DNA from: SAR202 cluster bacterium
GTDB taxonomy: Bacteria; Chloroflexota; Dehalococcoidia; Lucifugimonadales; UBA3495
DNA: 64,000 nt
Direction of reading: 5' to 3'
Assembly: GCA_016872385.1 (NCBI GenBank)
Contig: VGZV01000004.1
Coordinates: forward strand, 1-64,000
Shown: positions 29,445 to 39,312 of the stretch, in pieces
How positions within the stretch are numbered: position 1 is the stretch's first letter
Layout of the letters: the number at the start of each line of letters is the position of its first letter
The notes under the pieces: model-generated
Database searches by the model: none
Told to the model about the DNA's origin: nothing
Seen by the model: the letters and a program-made list of their open reading frames with translations, nothing else
Translations under genes and position numbers: made by a program

Positions 29445-29690
29445 TCTAGACGGGCTGGACTGGTAAACAGCAGTTGCTGGGATGGGTCATGGCGGCTATG
29501 CAAGCCTCCGCAGAGACCCCGCACTTTTTGCCCCCTGTCACCCCCCTCTTTCGCCATTGGCCGTGCGCTGCGCAGCAACCTCTGCTTGAACGCAGTCTCT
29601 AGTTTTGCAGTACCTGCGCCAATATGCTGGCGCACACCTGAACACCAACGGCGCGATGGAATTATCGAGTAAGAGTATGGAGGTACCCCC

Positions 29691-30707
29691 ATGCCCTTCG
29701 GCGGCAATGACTGGCTGGCTCTGACCCAGGAACCTGCCCTGGAACCGGAACTTCCCATTTGTGACCCCCATCACCACTTCTGGGACTTCCGTGTGCAGAG
29801 TATTCCCTACCAGCGATACCTGCTTCATGAGCTGGCAGCGGACATCAACAGCGGACATAACGTCCGCTCCACGGTCTTTGTGGAGGCCAGGTCCATGTAC
29901 CGGGCTAGCGGGCCGGCGGAGATGCGGCCCGTGGGCGAAGTGGAATTTGTGCAAGGTCTGGCAGCGGCCAGCGCCAGCGGCATGTATGGCCCCGGCCGGG
30001 CCGCCTCAGCCATAGTGGGCCACGCTGACCTCAAGCTGGGCGACAAAGTTGCTCCGGTGCTGGATGCCCTGCAGGCGGCCAGCCCCAACCGTTTCAAAGG
30101 CATCCGCCATAATGTGACCTGGAGTCCCGACCCGACGCTGGGCAACCGGGAGACCCAGGGAATACTGGCCAACAGCAACTTCCGTAAGGGAGCGATGGTG
30201 CTGGCCCAGCGGGGCCTGTCCTTGGATGCCATGTTGTCATTCCCCCAGCTGCCTGAATTGGCGGACTTTGCCAAAGCCGTGCCCAACCTGCCCATAATTC
30301 TCAACCACATGGGCGGCGTCAGCCGGGTAGGTCTTTATGCCAACAAGGACGCCGAGGTGCAGGCGGCCTGGCGGAAGGGAATTGCCGCCGTGGCGGCCTG
30401 TCCCAACGTGACCGTTAAATTGGGCGGCATGGGCATGCCCCGGTGGGGTTTTGGCTGGCACGCCAGGGAGAAACCCATCGGTTCAGCGGAACTGGCTGAA
30501 GCCATGTCCCCCTGGATGGGCTATTGCATACAGCAGTTTGGGCCGGACCGGTGCATGTTCGAGAGCAACTTCCCGCCGGACAAAGTGTCCTACTCGTACA
30601 ACGTCATGTATAACGCCTTCAAGCGCCTGTCCAAAGGCTATTCGACTGGCGAGCGCGCCGCCATGTTCCATGGCACTGCGGCCAGGATGTACCGGATAAA
30701 CGACTAA
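29691..30707 (+). CDS. Amidohydrolase family (TIM-barrel) protein
   Basis: 'PICDPHHHFWDFR', 'FGPDRCMFESNFPPDK'; paralogue at 34081-35106. Confidence 0.88.
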   Translation: MPFGGNDWLALTQEPALEPELPICDPHHHFWDFRVQSIPYQRYLLHELAADINSGHNVRSTVFVEARSMYRASGPAEMRPVGEVEFVQGLAAASASGMYGPGRAASAIVGHADLKLGDKVAPVLDALQAASPNRFKGIRHNVTWSPDPTLGNRETQGILANSNFRKGAMVLAQRGLSLDAMLSFPQLPELADFAKAVPNLPIILNHMGGVSRVGLYANKDAEVQAAWRKGIAAVAACPNVTVKLGGMGMPRWGFGWHAREKPIGSAELAEAMSPWMGYCIQQFGPDRCMFESNFPPDKVSYSYNVMYNAFKRLSKGYSTGERAAMFHGTAARMYRIND

Positions 30708-30734
30708 CTGCGCCCCGGCGATGGGTTCACAGTA

Positions 30735-31684
30735 TTGCACGGCATAAATATGGAGGTAAAGGTGACGCAAGGTCTATTGAAACATGGTTTGGCGCCCCTG
30801 GTCCTGGGCGCAATGATGCTGGCGGTCCTGACGGCTTGCGGGCCCAAGGCCGCCGCCACGCCGGCCCCTTCGGCCACGGCTCCGGCTGCTCCTGCCGGTG
30901 GCGGCGCAATGACGCCTGCGGCCACCGCAGCCCCCGCTCCTGCCACTGCCGCGCCGGGTGCCAGTCCCACGGCCAAGCCGGCTACTGCCGCGCCCGCTGC
31001 GACGGCCACCGCGCAGCCGGCAACTCCTACTCCCGCAACGGCCGGCGGGTTTCCCTTTGCCCCCGCCAACTTCAAATCTGGCGACTGGGCCAAGTACACC
31101 ATGATGATGGGCGCCAGCACGCAGAAGGTGGTGGAAATTGAGTTTGGCGGCACCACTTATGTGGGCAACGAGACTGTCACCGAGCTGACCGGCATGCCTG
31201 TCCTGCCCACAATCCGGCCATTCCAGGTGGGCCGACTATTCCCGGATTTCCGTCCGGTCCCACCTATATCTATGGCCTGGTGGAAAAGGGCAATCCCGCC
31301 GGCAAGGCCTGGGGAGTGAGCAAAACCGGCACCCAGGTGATCTGCACCCGGGCGGGAACTCCAGGCCAGCCTACCCCGGTCCCTCAGAACCCGCAGCAAC
31401 TCATCCGGCCCGAGATGACGCTGCTGGGCACGGACACTTACAAAGTCCCAGAGACGGGACAGAGCATCAAGGTTTGGAAGTACCGCAGCACCATCACGGT
31501 TCAGGGTATGACCACGGAGCAGGAGATGTGGATTAGCGATCGGGTGCCCACCTACTCGGTGAAGCTCATGGGGACGATGCCCATGTCTCCGGGCGCCATG
31601 ACCACCATAATGGAACTGGTGGGCTTCGGTTCGGGCGCGCCCATCTCCATAACCAAGGCGGAACTGGAAGCCAACTGCAAGTAG
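30735..31684 (+). pseudogene. Ala/Pro/Thr-rich lipoprotein, split by 1-nt frameshift
   Basis: 30735-31319 has lipobox 'LTACG' and low-complexity linker; 31280-31684 continues the fold in the +2 frame. Restoring one G in GGG near 31229-31231 gives ...FQVGPTIPGFPSGPTYIYGLVEKGNPAGKAWGVSKTG. Confidence 0.65.
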
Positions 31685-31813
31685 CCCTGGCTGAGGCTGG
31701 GTGGTTGTCCCGTCTGCCGGAGTTGGCAGCCTGCCTTTTTACTTGGGGGCTGCCAGCTCCGGCCGTTCGGAAGGCTGCCCAGGCGCGAGTGGTAGAGTAG
31801 CCTCGCGCTAGGC

Positions 31814-32191
31814 CTACCTCTCGCATCCTATGCCGTTCTTGTCTGGGTCAAAGTGGTGGGGGTCCGGCGGCAGCACCAGGAAGTTGTGCAGTCCAATGTC
31901 TTGGCAAGTCAGTCTGGGCGGCGGTGGCGGAATGCACCTTTCTGGGTAAGACGACGCGCACTTGGTGCTGGTCCCAGGGTTCAGCTTTTCAATCATGTCC
32001 AGCTGCTGCTGCATCTGGGGCCTCATCTCCAGCACCCGCTCCAGCGTCTCCATCATCTGCTGGGAAGAAACGTCAGGCAGTGCAGGGGTTGGCGGTGTCC
32101 GTGACGAGCAGGCTGTCCATAGCACTGCGATGGTGCTGAGTGCCGCGAACAGCAGCCACGCTTTACGGACGCGGTGATGGCTGGTCTGCAT
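31814..32191 (-). CDS. Lipoprotein with excalibur-like C-terminus
   Basis: 'LWTACSS' lipobox; 'DPHHFDPDKNGIGCER' C-terminal motif. Confidence 0.6.
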   Translation of the reverse strand: MQTSHHRVRKAWLLFAALSTIAVLWTACSSRTPPTPALPDVSSQQMMETLERVLEMRPQMQQQLDMIEKLNPGTSTKCASSYPERCIPPPPPRLTCQDIGLHNFLVLPPDPHHFDPDKNGIGCER

Positions 32192-32529
32192 GGTTCCCCT
32201 CAGGACTCTTTGCTTTTGCCATTACCCTAATCCACGGAATGGCAAAGTCCCAATGGGACTGCACCCCATTTCTTCCTTGCGCAGATGGAGGACTCCGTGG
32301 GCAGTTGCTGGCGTCTTCCGGCGCAGAGTCGTTTCATTCTCGAAATTTGGGATGTGCTTAGTTGGTTTCGATACGGCCCAATTTCATCGGGCCTACTCGA
32401 CCGGCGCATCTCCGAGAATGAAACGGCCCTGTCTTCCGGCGCGCCAGTGGTTCTCAGCCCATTGCGTCATGGTATATGCTTTTTCTTTCCTGACTGAACA
32501 TCAAACGTATTGCAGAGGCGGCAAGGCCC

Positions 32530-33810
32530 TTGGTATCAGTCTCTTCCGTTAAGGCCCGGCTGAAGGGTGTTTACTACGGTTGGTGGGTGCTGGCGGCTAC
32601 CTTCTTTTTAGGCGCCATTTCCGGCGGTCTGCTGGGCAGCAGCAATGCCATATTCTTTGGCCCGGTCAAGCAGGACCTGGGTTTGAGCAGCGCCCAGACC
32701 TCGCTGATATTCAGCCTGACGCGGGCGCAAGGCAGCGTGGCTGGGCCGCTGGTGGGCTGGGTGGTGGATCGTTTCGGTGCCAGGCCTATGGTCATTGCGG
32801 GCGGCCTGGCCGCCGGCATTGGCTTCATGCTCCTGTCCGGGGTGCATCAGTACTGGCTTTATCTGCTTATCTTCATTGGGGTTGTGTCCACCGGCAGGAG
32901 CGCAGGACTGGGACAGACTCTCCTGGGTGCAGTAAACAAATGGTTTGTGCAGCGCCGGTCCTTGGCCATGTCCATATGCATCACCGGGTTCACCTCCGGT
33001 GGCGCGGTATTGCTGCCCCTGGTTACCCTGGGCGTGCAGTCCATTGGCTGGCGCGCCACCATGTTCTACTCTGGTATCTTTGTGGCGGCGGTCACCGTGC
33101 CGCTGGCCCTGCTAATCCGCTCTTCTCCAGAAGACATGGGGCTGGAGGCCGACGGGGGAAGCCAGTCCCAAAAGTCCAGCGTCGGGCGGCGCAGCGCCGC
33201 CGCCGTTTACGATTTCAGCACCCGGGAGGCTTTGAGAACGCGGGCCTTCTGGATATTGCTGGCGGGAGTGGTGGTGAGGACCAGTTTGTGGGGAGGCATA
33301 TCGGTCCATGCCGTGGAGTTGCTGGTATGGCGTGGCATGGAATTTCAGGCGGCGGGGTTGATGTTCTCGTTAATGTTCTTGCTAGCGGTGCCCATGCGCT
33401 TGGCGGCAGGAGCGTTGGGACAGCGCTGGGACAGTCAGTTCCTATTGTTTGTTGGCGAAGTCCTGGCGGGAATTTCAATGGCCTCGCTGCTGTTCTTGCC
33501 GGGACTGCTTGCGGTGTACCTCTTCGTGGTTCTGTTTGCCGTGGAGCAAGGCACCAGCACGCTGAACTGGGTGGCTCTGGGCGACTATTTTGGGCGGGCT
33601 AGTTTTGCCACCCTCATGGGCATCATGAGTGTTTGCTTTAACATTGGCATGCTGCTGACTCCGCTTTACGCGGGTTGGGTAGTGGACAAAACGGGTAGCT
33701 ATAACCTGGTGCTGTGGACTTTTATGCCCCTGTACGGCCTGAGCGCTGTAACCTGCCTGTTCATGCGCAGGCCCGCGCCGCCGGCGTCTGCGGCCCAGAC
33801 TGCCCGCTAA
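32530..33810 (+). CDS. MFS transporter
   Basis: 426 aa, MFS topology, 'GPLVGWVVDRFGARPMVIAGG'. Confidence 0.88.
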   Translation: MVSVSSVKARLKGVYYGWWVLAATFFLGAISGGLLGSSNAIFFGPVKQDLGLSSAQTSLIFSLTRAQGSVAGPLVGWVVDRFGARPMVIAGGLAAGIGFMLLSGVHQYWLYLLIFIGVVSTGRSAGLGQTLLGAVNKWFVQRRSLAMSICITGFTSGGAVLLPLVTLGVQSIGWRATMFYSGIFVAAVTVPLALLIRSSPEDMGLEADGGSQSQKSSVGRRSAAAVYDFSTREALRTRAFWILLAGVVVRTSLWGGISVHAVELLVWRGMEFQAAGLMFSLMFLLAVPMRLAAGALGQRWDSQFLLFVGEVLAGISMASLLFLPGLLAVYLFVVLFAVEQGTSTLNWVALGDYFGRASFATLMGIMSVCFNIGMLLTPLYAGWVVDKTGSYNLVLWTFMPLYGLSAVTCLFMRRPAPPASAAQTAR

Positions 33811-33925
33811 GAGTCTGGCCTGGACAAACGGGAGGGCGCAAAAAATGCTGTGAGTTCTAGACTGATTTCTTGTTATTTCAGAGGTCTCTGCGTACTCAGC
33901 GGTGAGTTCTTAGGATGGGCACTAA

Positions 33926-34081
33926 GCGGGTGTGTGACAATTCCCGCTCGTGGTGAGTCCCGACGTATCGGGATCCCGACCAGGTCGGGGCTTGTCGAAC
34001 CATGAGCGGGCTAAAAGCTACTCATCCTTCGACAAGCTCAGGATGAGCGGGCTGGGTAGACGGCATTTCTCACACAGGCAC
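33926..34081. mobile_element. MITE-like element, family B (156 bp)
   Basis: Ends GCGGGTGTGTGACAA / TTCTCACACAGGCAC, flanked by TAA (33923-33925 / 34082-34084); nearly identical core to 26105-26261. Confidence 0.8.
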
Positions 34082-35106
34082 TAAGCGGCAATCCGGTACG
34101 CCCGCACGGCGGTGTCATGAAACATGGCCGCCCGTTCCGAAGAGGTGTAACCCTGGGACATGCGCTTGAAAGCATTGAAAAGCACGTGGTAAGAGTACCC
34201 CACCTTGTCCGGCGGGAAATTGCTCTCGAACATGCACCGGTCCGGGCCGAACTGCTGGATGCAGTAGTCCATCAGCGGGGCCATGGTCTTGGCCAGTTCT
34301 TCGGAGCCGATGGGCTTCTCGCGGGCGTGCCAGTCGAAGCCGGTGCGGGGCTGGCCGATGCCCCCCAGCTTCACGTACACATTGGGACATTGGGCCACCG
34401 CTGCGATTCCCTTCCGCCAGGTAGCCAGCACCTCTGCGTCCCGGTTGGCATAGGGGCCGGTCCGCAGCAGCCCGCCAATGTGGTTAAGAATGATGGTCAG
34501 GTTGGGCACGGCCTTGGCAAAGTCCGCCAGCTCAGGCAGCTGGGGAAAGTAAAGCCAGGCTTCCAGGGAAAGCCCCATGCTTGCCAGTTCCCTGGCCCCG
34601 GCGCGGAAATTGGCGCTGGCCAGCTGTCCCTGGCCGTTGTGGGCGGCGGTGTTGGATATATCTGAGTGGGGGTCCCAGGTCACGGTGTGGCGAATGCCTC
34701 GTAAGCGGTTGGGGCTGGCCGCCTGCAGCGCCTCCAGCACGGGGCGCACTTTATTGCCCAAGTGCAGGTTGGCGTGGCCCACTATGGCCGCCGCGGCCCG
34801 GGCCGGGCCGTAGATGCCGCTGGCGCTGGCCGCCGCCAACCCCTGGGCAAATTCCACTTCCCCCACCGGGCGCATCTCTTCCGGCCCATCTTTCCGATAC
34901 ATAGCCCGGGTCTCAATAAACACGGTGGAGCGGACGTTGTGCCCGCTGCCAATGTCGGCCAGCAGTTCATCCAGCAAATACTGCTGGTACGGCAGGCGCG
35001 CCGGACGCCGGTCCCAAAAGTGGTGGTGCGGGTCGCAGATGGGCAGGCCGGGTTCCAGGATGGGCTCCTGGGTTAAAGCCAGCCAGTCGTTGCCGCCAAA
35101 GGGCAT
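34081..35106 (-). CDS. Amidohydrolase family (TIM-barrel) protein, paralogue of 29691-30707
   Basis: Starts MPFGGNDWLALTQEP, 'PICDPHHHFWDRR', 'FGPDRCMFESNFPPDK'. Confidence 0.9.
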   Translation of the reverse strand: MPFGGNDWLALTQEPILEPGLPICDPHHHFWDRRPARLPYQQYLLDELLADIGSGHNVRSTVFIETRAMYRKDGPEEMRPVGEVEFAQGLAAASASGIYGPARAAAAIVGHANLHLGNKVRPVLEALQAASPNRLRGIRHTVTWDPHSDISNTAAHNGQGQLASANFRAGARELASMGLSLEAWLYFPQLPELADFAKAVPNLTIILNHIGGLLRTGPYANRDAEVLATWRKGIAAVAQCPNVYVKLGGIGQPRTGFDWHAREKPIGSEELAKTMAPLMDYCIQQFGPDRCMFESNFPPDKVGYSYHVLFNAFKRMSQGYTSSERAAMFHDTAVRAYRIAA

Positions 35107-35151
35107 AGCTGGGACCTCCGTTCACGCAGAGAGTGGCCCCATGATACCATA

Positions 35152-35829
35152 CTACAAGTATCCGGCTTTTCCTCCTGATAAGGGAGACCCGGCCAGGTCC
35201 ACCGTCAAGCTGATGCGCCAGGGTTCGTCTGGCACGCCGTGCAAAGATGCGATGAAGCCTTGCAGCATACCCTGCAGGACGCTGGCAGGGTATGCCCGCA
35301 GCGGCACAGGCACTCCATTGACCTGCAGGGACACAGCAGGACTTGAATCTCCTTTGGAAAGGAACTGGCTCCAAATCTGCTGGGCCAGGTCATCCAGTTG
35401 GCTGAAATTGTATGCGGGCGTATTGCTGCTGGCCGGACGGTGGCTGACCACCGCAATTACGTTGGAAACCTCCGGCGGGCCGCCTTCTCCGGATACCAGC
35501 ACCTTGGGGACGCTGCTGCCCTTGAACCCCTCGGCGATCACGATGTCCAGCCCATCCCCCAGCGCCGCCGTTATGGCTTCCAGGGACGCGTCCCCCTGGA
35601 CCTGTTCCACTCTGCTTAGCTTGCCGGGGGAACTGGCCACCACCACTTGCGCCCCGGCAGAGTAGAGGCGGTGGGTGTCGCTGCCGGGGCGGTCCATGTC
35701 ATGCCCGGCGTGGCAGTGTTTCACTGCGCCCACGCGATAACCCTGGGCGCTGAGGTTCTTGACCAGCGCTGTAGCAACCCGCGTCTTGCCGCTGTCCGAG
35801 AACCCGACCACGGCTATGACCGGCGGCAT
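35152..35829 (-). CDS. mobB: Molybdopterin-guanine dinucleotide biosynthesis protein MobB
   Basis: 'VIAVVGFSDSGKTRVATALVKNLSAQGYRVGAVKHCHAGHDMDRPGSDTHRLYSAGA'. Confidence 0.9.
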   Translation of the reverse strand: MPPVIAVVGFSDSGKTRVATALVKNLSAQGYRVGAVKHCHAGHDMDRPGSDTHRLYSAGAQVVVASSPGKLSRVEQVQGDASLEAITAALGDGLDIVIAEGFKGSSVPKVLVSGEGGPPEVSNVIAVVSHRPASSNTPAYNFSQLDDLAQQIWSQFLSKGDSSPAVSLQVNGVPVPLRAYPASVLQGMLQGFIASLHGVPDEPWRISLTVDLAGSPLSGGKAGYL

Positions 35830-35841
35830 GAATACCCTCCC

Positions 35842-36918
35842 TTACCTGTTTTGCGGTTCTTGCGGACCTGCGGCTTGCCGGGGCCTCCGCAGCCGCAGGG
35901 CTATTAGCGCTGCGCCTGCCGCCGCGGCAACGGCAGCTGCGCCGCCAACGGCTGGCCACAGAATGCCTGTTCTTTCTTGATCCTGGGGCAAAGGCGTGGG
36001 CGCCGGAGCGGCGGTCAGCCGCATCTCCTGCCACGTGGAGTAGGCCTTTTGCCCGTTGCGTTCCTGGCGAGAGCCGTCCCACACTGCAAAGGCCACCAGT
36101 ACAGGCGTGTCCTCCCGGAATGTGAACGCTTCCTGCTGGCGGGGGAAGGACATGGCAATTTTCCATGACCCGTTTTGCCACAGCCCTGATCCTTTGGCAT
36201 CCTGGGTGGCATGGGGCTCCAGGGTACCGAAGCCCTGGGCCTGCATTTTCTGGATGGGGCCTATTTTTTCCTGGATTAAGGGGTCGGCCAGGGTGTTGCC
36301 CGCCGCCGCCGCTGTAAGGTAAGCTTTATCCCCCTTGGTGAGGTAATCTGATGCCTCTGGTATTTCACCGGCCTCCGCGCCGGAATGCTGGTACCAGTCG
36401 GCGTACATGTTGGGGTATGCTTCGTCCACGTCCAGGAGCCGTCCAAACTGCCAGTCGCTCTTCCAGTGATAAATCGTGACCGCATTGCCTTGGTGGCCCA
36501 TCATGAAGGAGGCGCCGGTCATGGCGGGATCGCGGGGAAACTGAATGGCGGCGGCGTCCCGGTATTGCATCACTGTTTCCAGGTCCTGGTCAGGGTGAGC
36601 GTCCGGCCACTCCAGCAAAAAGGAAATCTGTTCATCATCAAACAGCGCCCGGACAATTATCCCCTTGGCCCCGGCCTCCTCCAGCCTGGGCAAAACCAGG
36701 TTTTGCGGGGACAGCGGGATGGATACAGGGTTTGCCGTCCCCCATGCGGGGTCATCCGGTGCCGTGGGAGCGCGGCTAACCTGTCTGGCGGTGATGGCGG
36801 CGGCCTGCTGCTGCACCGCCGCTTTTCCGGCCAGGGGGCGGCTTAGCCACCCCAGCCCTGCTACCGCAGCGGCCTGCAAGATAGTGGGCCTCTTGATTCG
36901 CTTCGTTGCCGTCTTCAT
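35842..36918 (-). CDS. Ethylbenzene-dehydrogenase gamma/NxrC-like heme-binding subunit with C-terminal TM
   Basis: 'PDDPAWGTANPVSIPLSPQNL...VRALFDDEQISFLLEWPDAHPD', C-terminal TM anchor. Confidence 0.78.
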   Translation of the reverse strand: MKTATKRIKRPTILQAAAVAGLGWLSRPLAGKAAVQQQAAAITARQVSRAPTAPDDPAWGTANPVSIPLSPQNLVLPRLEEAGAKGIIVRALFDDEQISFLLEWPDAHPDQDLETVMQYRDAAAIQFPRDPAMTGASFMMGHQGNAVTIYHWKSDWQFGRLLDVDEAYPNMYADWYQHSGAEAGEIPEASDYLTKGDKAYLTAAAAGNTLADPLIQEKIGPIQKMQAQGFGTLEPHATQDAKGSGLWQNGSWKIAMSFPRQQEAFTFREDTPVLVAFAVWDGSRQERNGQKAYSTWQEMRLTAAPAPTPLPQDQERTGILWPAVGGAAAVAAAAGAALIALRLRRPRQAAGPQEPQNR

Positions 36919-37703
36919 GCATCTTCCGTTCCTTGAGTCAGGTTGCCCTCCGCGGGGCATACTTCACAGCCCAGGTCATCTTCGCGGGTTTCGGGCGTCT
37001 CTTCCGGGTCCAGAGGCATATCCTTGGTTGGAGTGTCCACCAGGCGAAACCGCGCCAGTTCCTGCTCCATATGCAGGCTCAGCACCTGGCCTACCGAGGC
37101 GTATAGGCTGCCGTTGCCGCTCCGCTGGCCCAGCCTGCGAATAAAGGCCCGTATCCAGTGGGCCAGGTGCTGGGAGAGAAAGGCCTCTTGGGCCTGCCGG
37201 CAGATCAGTGCCTTGTCATCGCCGTGATGTTGAAGTTCTGCGTAGGCCTCTTTCAAAGCCAGCAGGTTCATCAATCCCAGTTCGACGCTGATATGGTCCG
37301 GCCGCTCCTTAATTTTGGGGTTCACCTGGACCCCAAAGGCCTGGCAGTAAGCGCCCAGGCCGGCCAGGGTCTGGGACTTTTGAAAGACATGGGCGTTGTC
37401 GTATTCAGTCTCGTAGGGTGGGCAGTCGCCGGATATAGTGTGGCCAAAGACGGCGATGTATTGCCTCTCCAGGTCCAGGTCATCCAGGCCTGCCAGGCGG
37501 CGCTCCAATTCGGCCAGGGCCTCCGCCAGCGGCTGCCACCCCAGCGCCAAACATGCAGCTTGCAGCCGGGGCACGCCCCCGGCCAGCGCTGCCGCCCTGC
37601 CCTTTTCCGGGTAGAGAAAGGCTGCCGAAAGCAGTTCATAAAGGGCGCTGCGGGCCAGCGTCTCCTGGGTACGGCTGGTTGCAGATATTGCCTGGGTGTT
37701 CAT
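36915..37703 (-). CDS. TorD/NarJ-type molybdoenzyme chaperone
   Basis: 'ARSALYELLSAAFLYPEKG', 'EYDNAHVFQKSQTLAGLGAYCQAFGVQVNPKIKERPDHISVELGLMNLLALKEAYA'. Confidence 0.85.
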   Translation of the reverse strand: MNTQAISATSRTQETLARSALYELLSAAFLYPEKGRAAALAGGVPRLQAACLALGWQPLAEALAELERRLAGLDDLDLERQYIAVFGHTISGDCPPYETEYDNAHVFQKSQTLAGLGAYCQAFGVQVNPKIKERPDHISVELGLMNLLALKEAYAELQHHGDDKALICRQAQEAFLSQHLAHWIRAFIRRLGQRSGNGSLYASVGQVLSLHMEQELARFRLVDTPTKDMPLDPEETPETREDDLGCEVCPAEGNLTQGTEDA

Positions 37704-37710
37704 AACCACC

Positions 37711-38985
37711 TCAGATGGAGTTGTAGTGTTTGTCCGGACGGACATGCTGCGGCTCCTGCACTTTGCCCCGCACCACTTCCTGGCCGTTCTTGTTGAAGCC
37801 GATTACCGTGTCGTCAAACATCTCCCAGGGCCTGCCCCGGATGGTGGCCTCAAACACTTTGGGGCCTGGGAGGACTTCGTACTTGAAGATAATCTGCTGG
37901 GTGGCCCGGAAGAGCTGCTGCACTGCCAGCAGTTCCCGGTCAGGGGCCACGTACCGCTCAATGGCTTCGTCAACGCCGGGGCCAAACATTTGCCGCAAGT
38001 AAGGGCGCGGCGCCCAGCGGGGCGGTATGTAGTAGCCGTTGGGGGCCAGGCCAAACTGGGGGTACAGCGGCAGCGCCACCTTGGCTACCTTGACCAGGTA
38101 GTAAATGGGGTTCTGCCGGTCCTCGGCCCAGTTGCCGTCGGGGTCCATCTTCACCAGCCCCTGGATGCGAATTTTGCCGGGGCAGGCGGACATGCAGCGA
38201 GTTTCCAGAGGGATGCCGGGCTGCATGGGATCTTTGCCCTCGATGCGCGGGTAGCAGCCCACGCACTTTTCCGAGACGCGGGTGGTGGGACGGTACATGG
38301 CCTTTTTGTAGGGGCATGCCATGACGCACTTGCGGTAACCGCGGCAGCGTTCCTGGTCCAGCAGCACAATGCCGTCTTCTTTGCGCTTGTAAATGGCTTG
38401 CCGGGGACAAGCGGCTACGCAGGCGGCAAAATTGCAGTGGTTGCAGACCCGCTGCAGGTAAAAGAACCAGGTCTTGTGCTCCGGCAGGGCAGTTGGTTCC
38501 AGGGTGGTGTCCCCGGCGTGGCTGATGGCCCCGGCGGCGGTGTCTTCGTAGAGGTTGGGGGCAGCCCACTCATCGTCGGTAGGCTCATAGCCAATGGCCA
38601 CTTCCTTCTGGGGAGCCTGGCGCTCCGCAGCCTCAAAAATCGTCAACCCCTCATATGTGCCGTAGGGTTTGGCCTTGTCGTCCTTGTGGAAAGTGTCCCA
38701 CCGGGCCTCTTCTCCCGCTTGCTGGTGGGCGTCATGGAGCAGGGCCAGGATTTTGGCGTCCCAGAAACGCGGGTATTCGCCGTAGGGTTTGGTCTCCACG
38801 TTGTTCCACCACATGTATTCCTGGCCCTTGGAGAAGGTCCAGGTGCTCTTGCAGGCGTAAGTGCAAGTCTGGCAGGCAATACACCGGTTGATATTGAAGA
38901 CAAAGGCCCACTGCCAGTCGGGAAAGGCCGCCTCATAGGGATAAGACATTTCCCGGCCCAGCTGCCAGTTATAGACGTTAGGCAT
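37711..38985 (-). CDS. NxrB/NarH-like four-cluster Fe-S beta subunit
   Basis: Start MPNVYNWQLGREM at 38985; 'FNINRCIACQTCTYACKSTW', 'QRVCNHCNFAACVAACPRQAIYKRKEDGIVLLDQERCRGYRKCVMACPYKKAMYR', 'VSEKCVGCYPRIEGKDP'. Confidence 0.92.
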   Translation of the reverse strand: MPNVYNWQLGREMSYPYEAAFPDWQWAFVFNINRCIACQTCTYACKSTWTFSKGQEYMWWNNVETKPYGEYPRFWDAKILALLHDAHQQAGEEARWDTFHKDDKAKPYGTYEGLTIFEAAERQAPQKEVAIGYEPTDDEWAAPNLYEDTAAGAISHAGDTTLEPTALPEHKTWFFYLQRVCNHCNFAACVAACPRQAIYKRKEDGIVLLDQERCRGYRKCVMACPYKKAMYRPTTRVSEKCVGCYPRIEGKDPMQPGIPLETRCMSACPGKIRIQGLVKMDPDGNWAEDRQNPIYYLVKVAKVALPLYPQFGLAPNGYYIPPRWAPRPYLRQMFGPGVDEAIERYVAPDRELLAVQQLFRATQQIIFKYEVLPGPKVFEATIRGRPWEMFDDTVIGFNKNGQEVVRGKVQEPQHVRPDKHYNSI

Positions 38986-39256
38986 TGGACATACCTCCTG
39001 CAATCCAGCCCCGGTTCCACTCGCCGGCTAGATTTTCAATCCGCTCTTTCACGTAACCGTGGCCCTTCTGGCGGTAGATGTTATGGGTAGCCTGGTAGTG
39101 GGGCGACCGGAACAGAAACATGATTTCCGTAGGACTCCAGCCAATGGACAGGTATTCCAGCACCAGGTCATCCAAGGCCTGGTCAATGTCTCCGCCGGGC
39201 AGTTCAACCCCCACCAACTCCATGGGGTCGTCCGGCTCAAATTCCTTAGACATCAC
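38978..39256 (-). CDS. Small uncharacterised protein encoded between alpha and beta subunits
   Basis: 92 aa ORF whose stop overlaps the beta subunit start (ATGTCCAATGCCTAACGTC). Confidence 0.65.
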   Translation of the reverse strand: MMSKEFEPDDPMELVGVELPGGDIDQALDDLVLEYLSIGWSPTEIMFLFRSPHYQATHNIYRQKGHGYVKERIENLAGEWNRGWIAGGMSNA

Positions 39257-39312
39257 TGCTCCTGCTAGGGTGCTTTTTGGGGGACTTCGGCCCTGTCAGT
39301 TCCACCAGGCGC

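Noticed and set aside
29369-29691. tRNA-Pro as an integrated element attachment site
   Set aside because: No integrase gene and no 3' tRNA duplicate found nearby.
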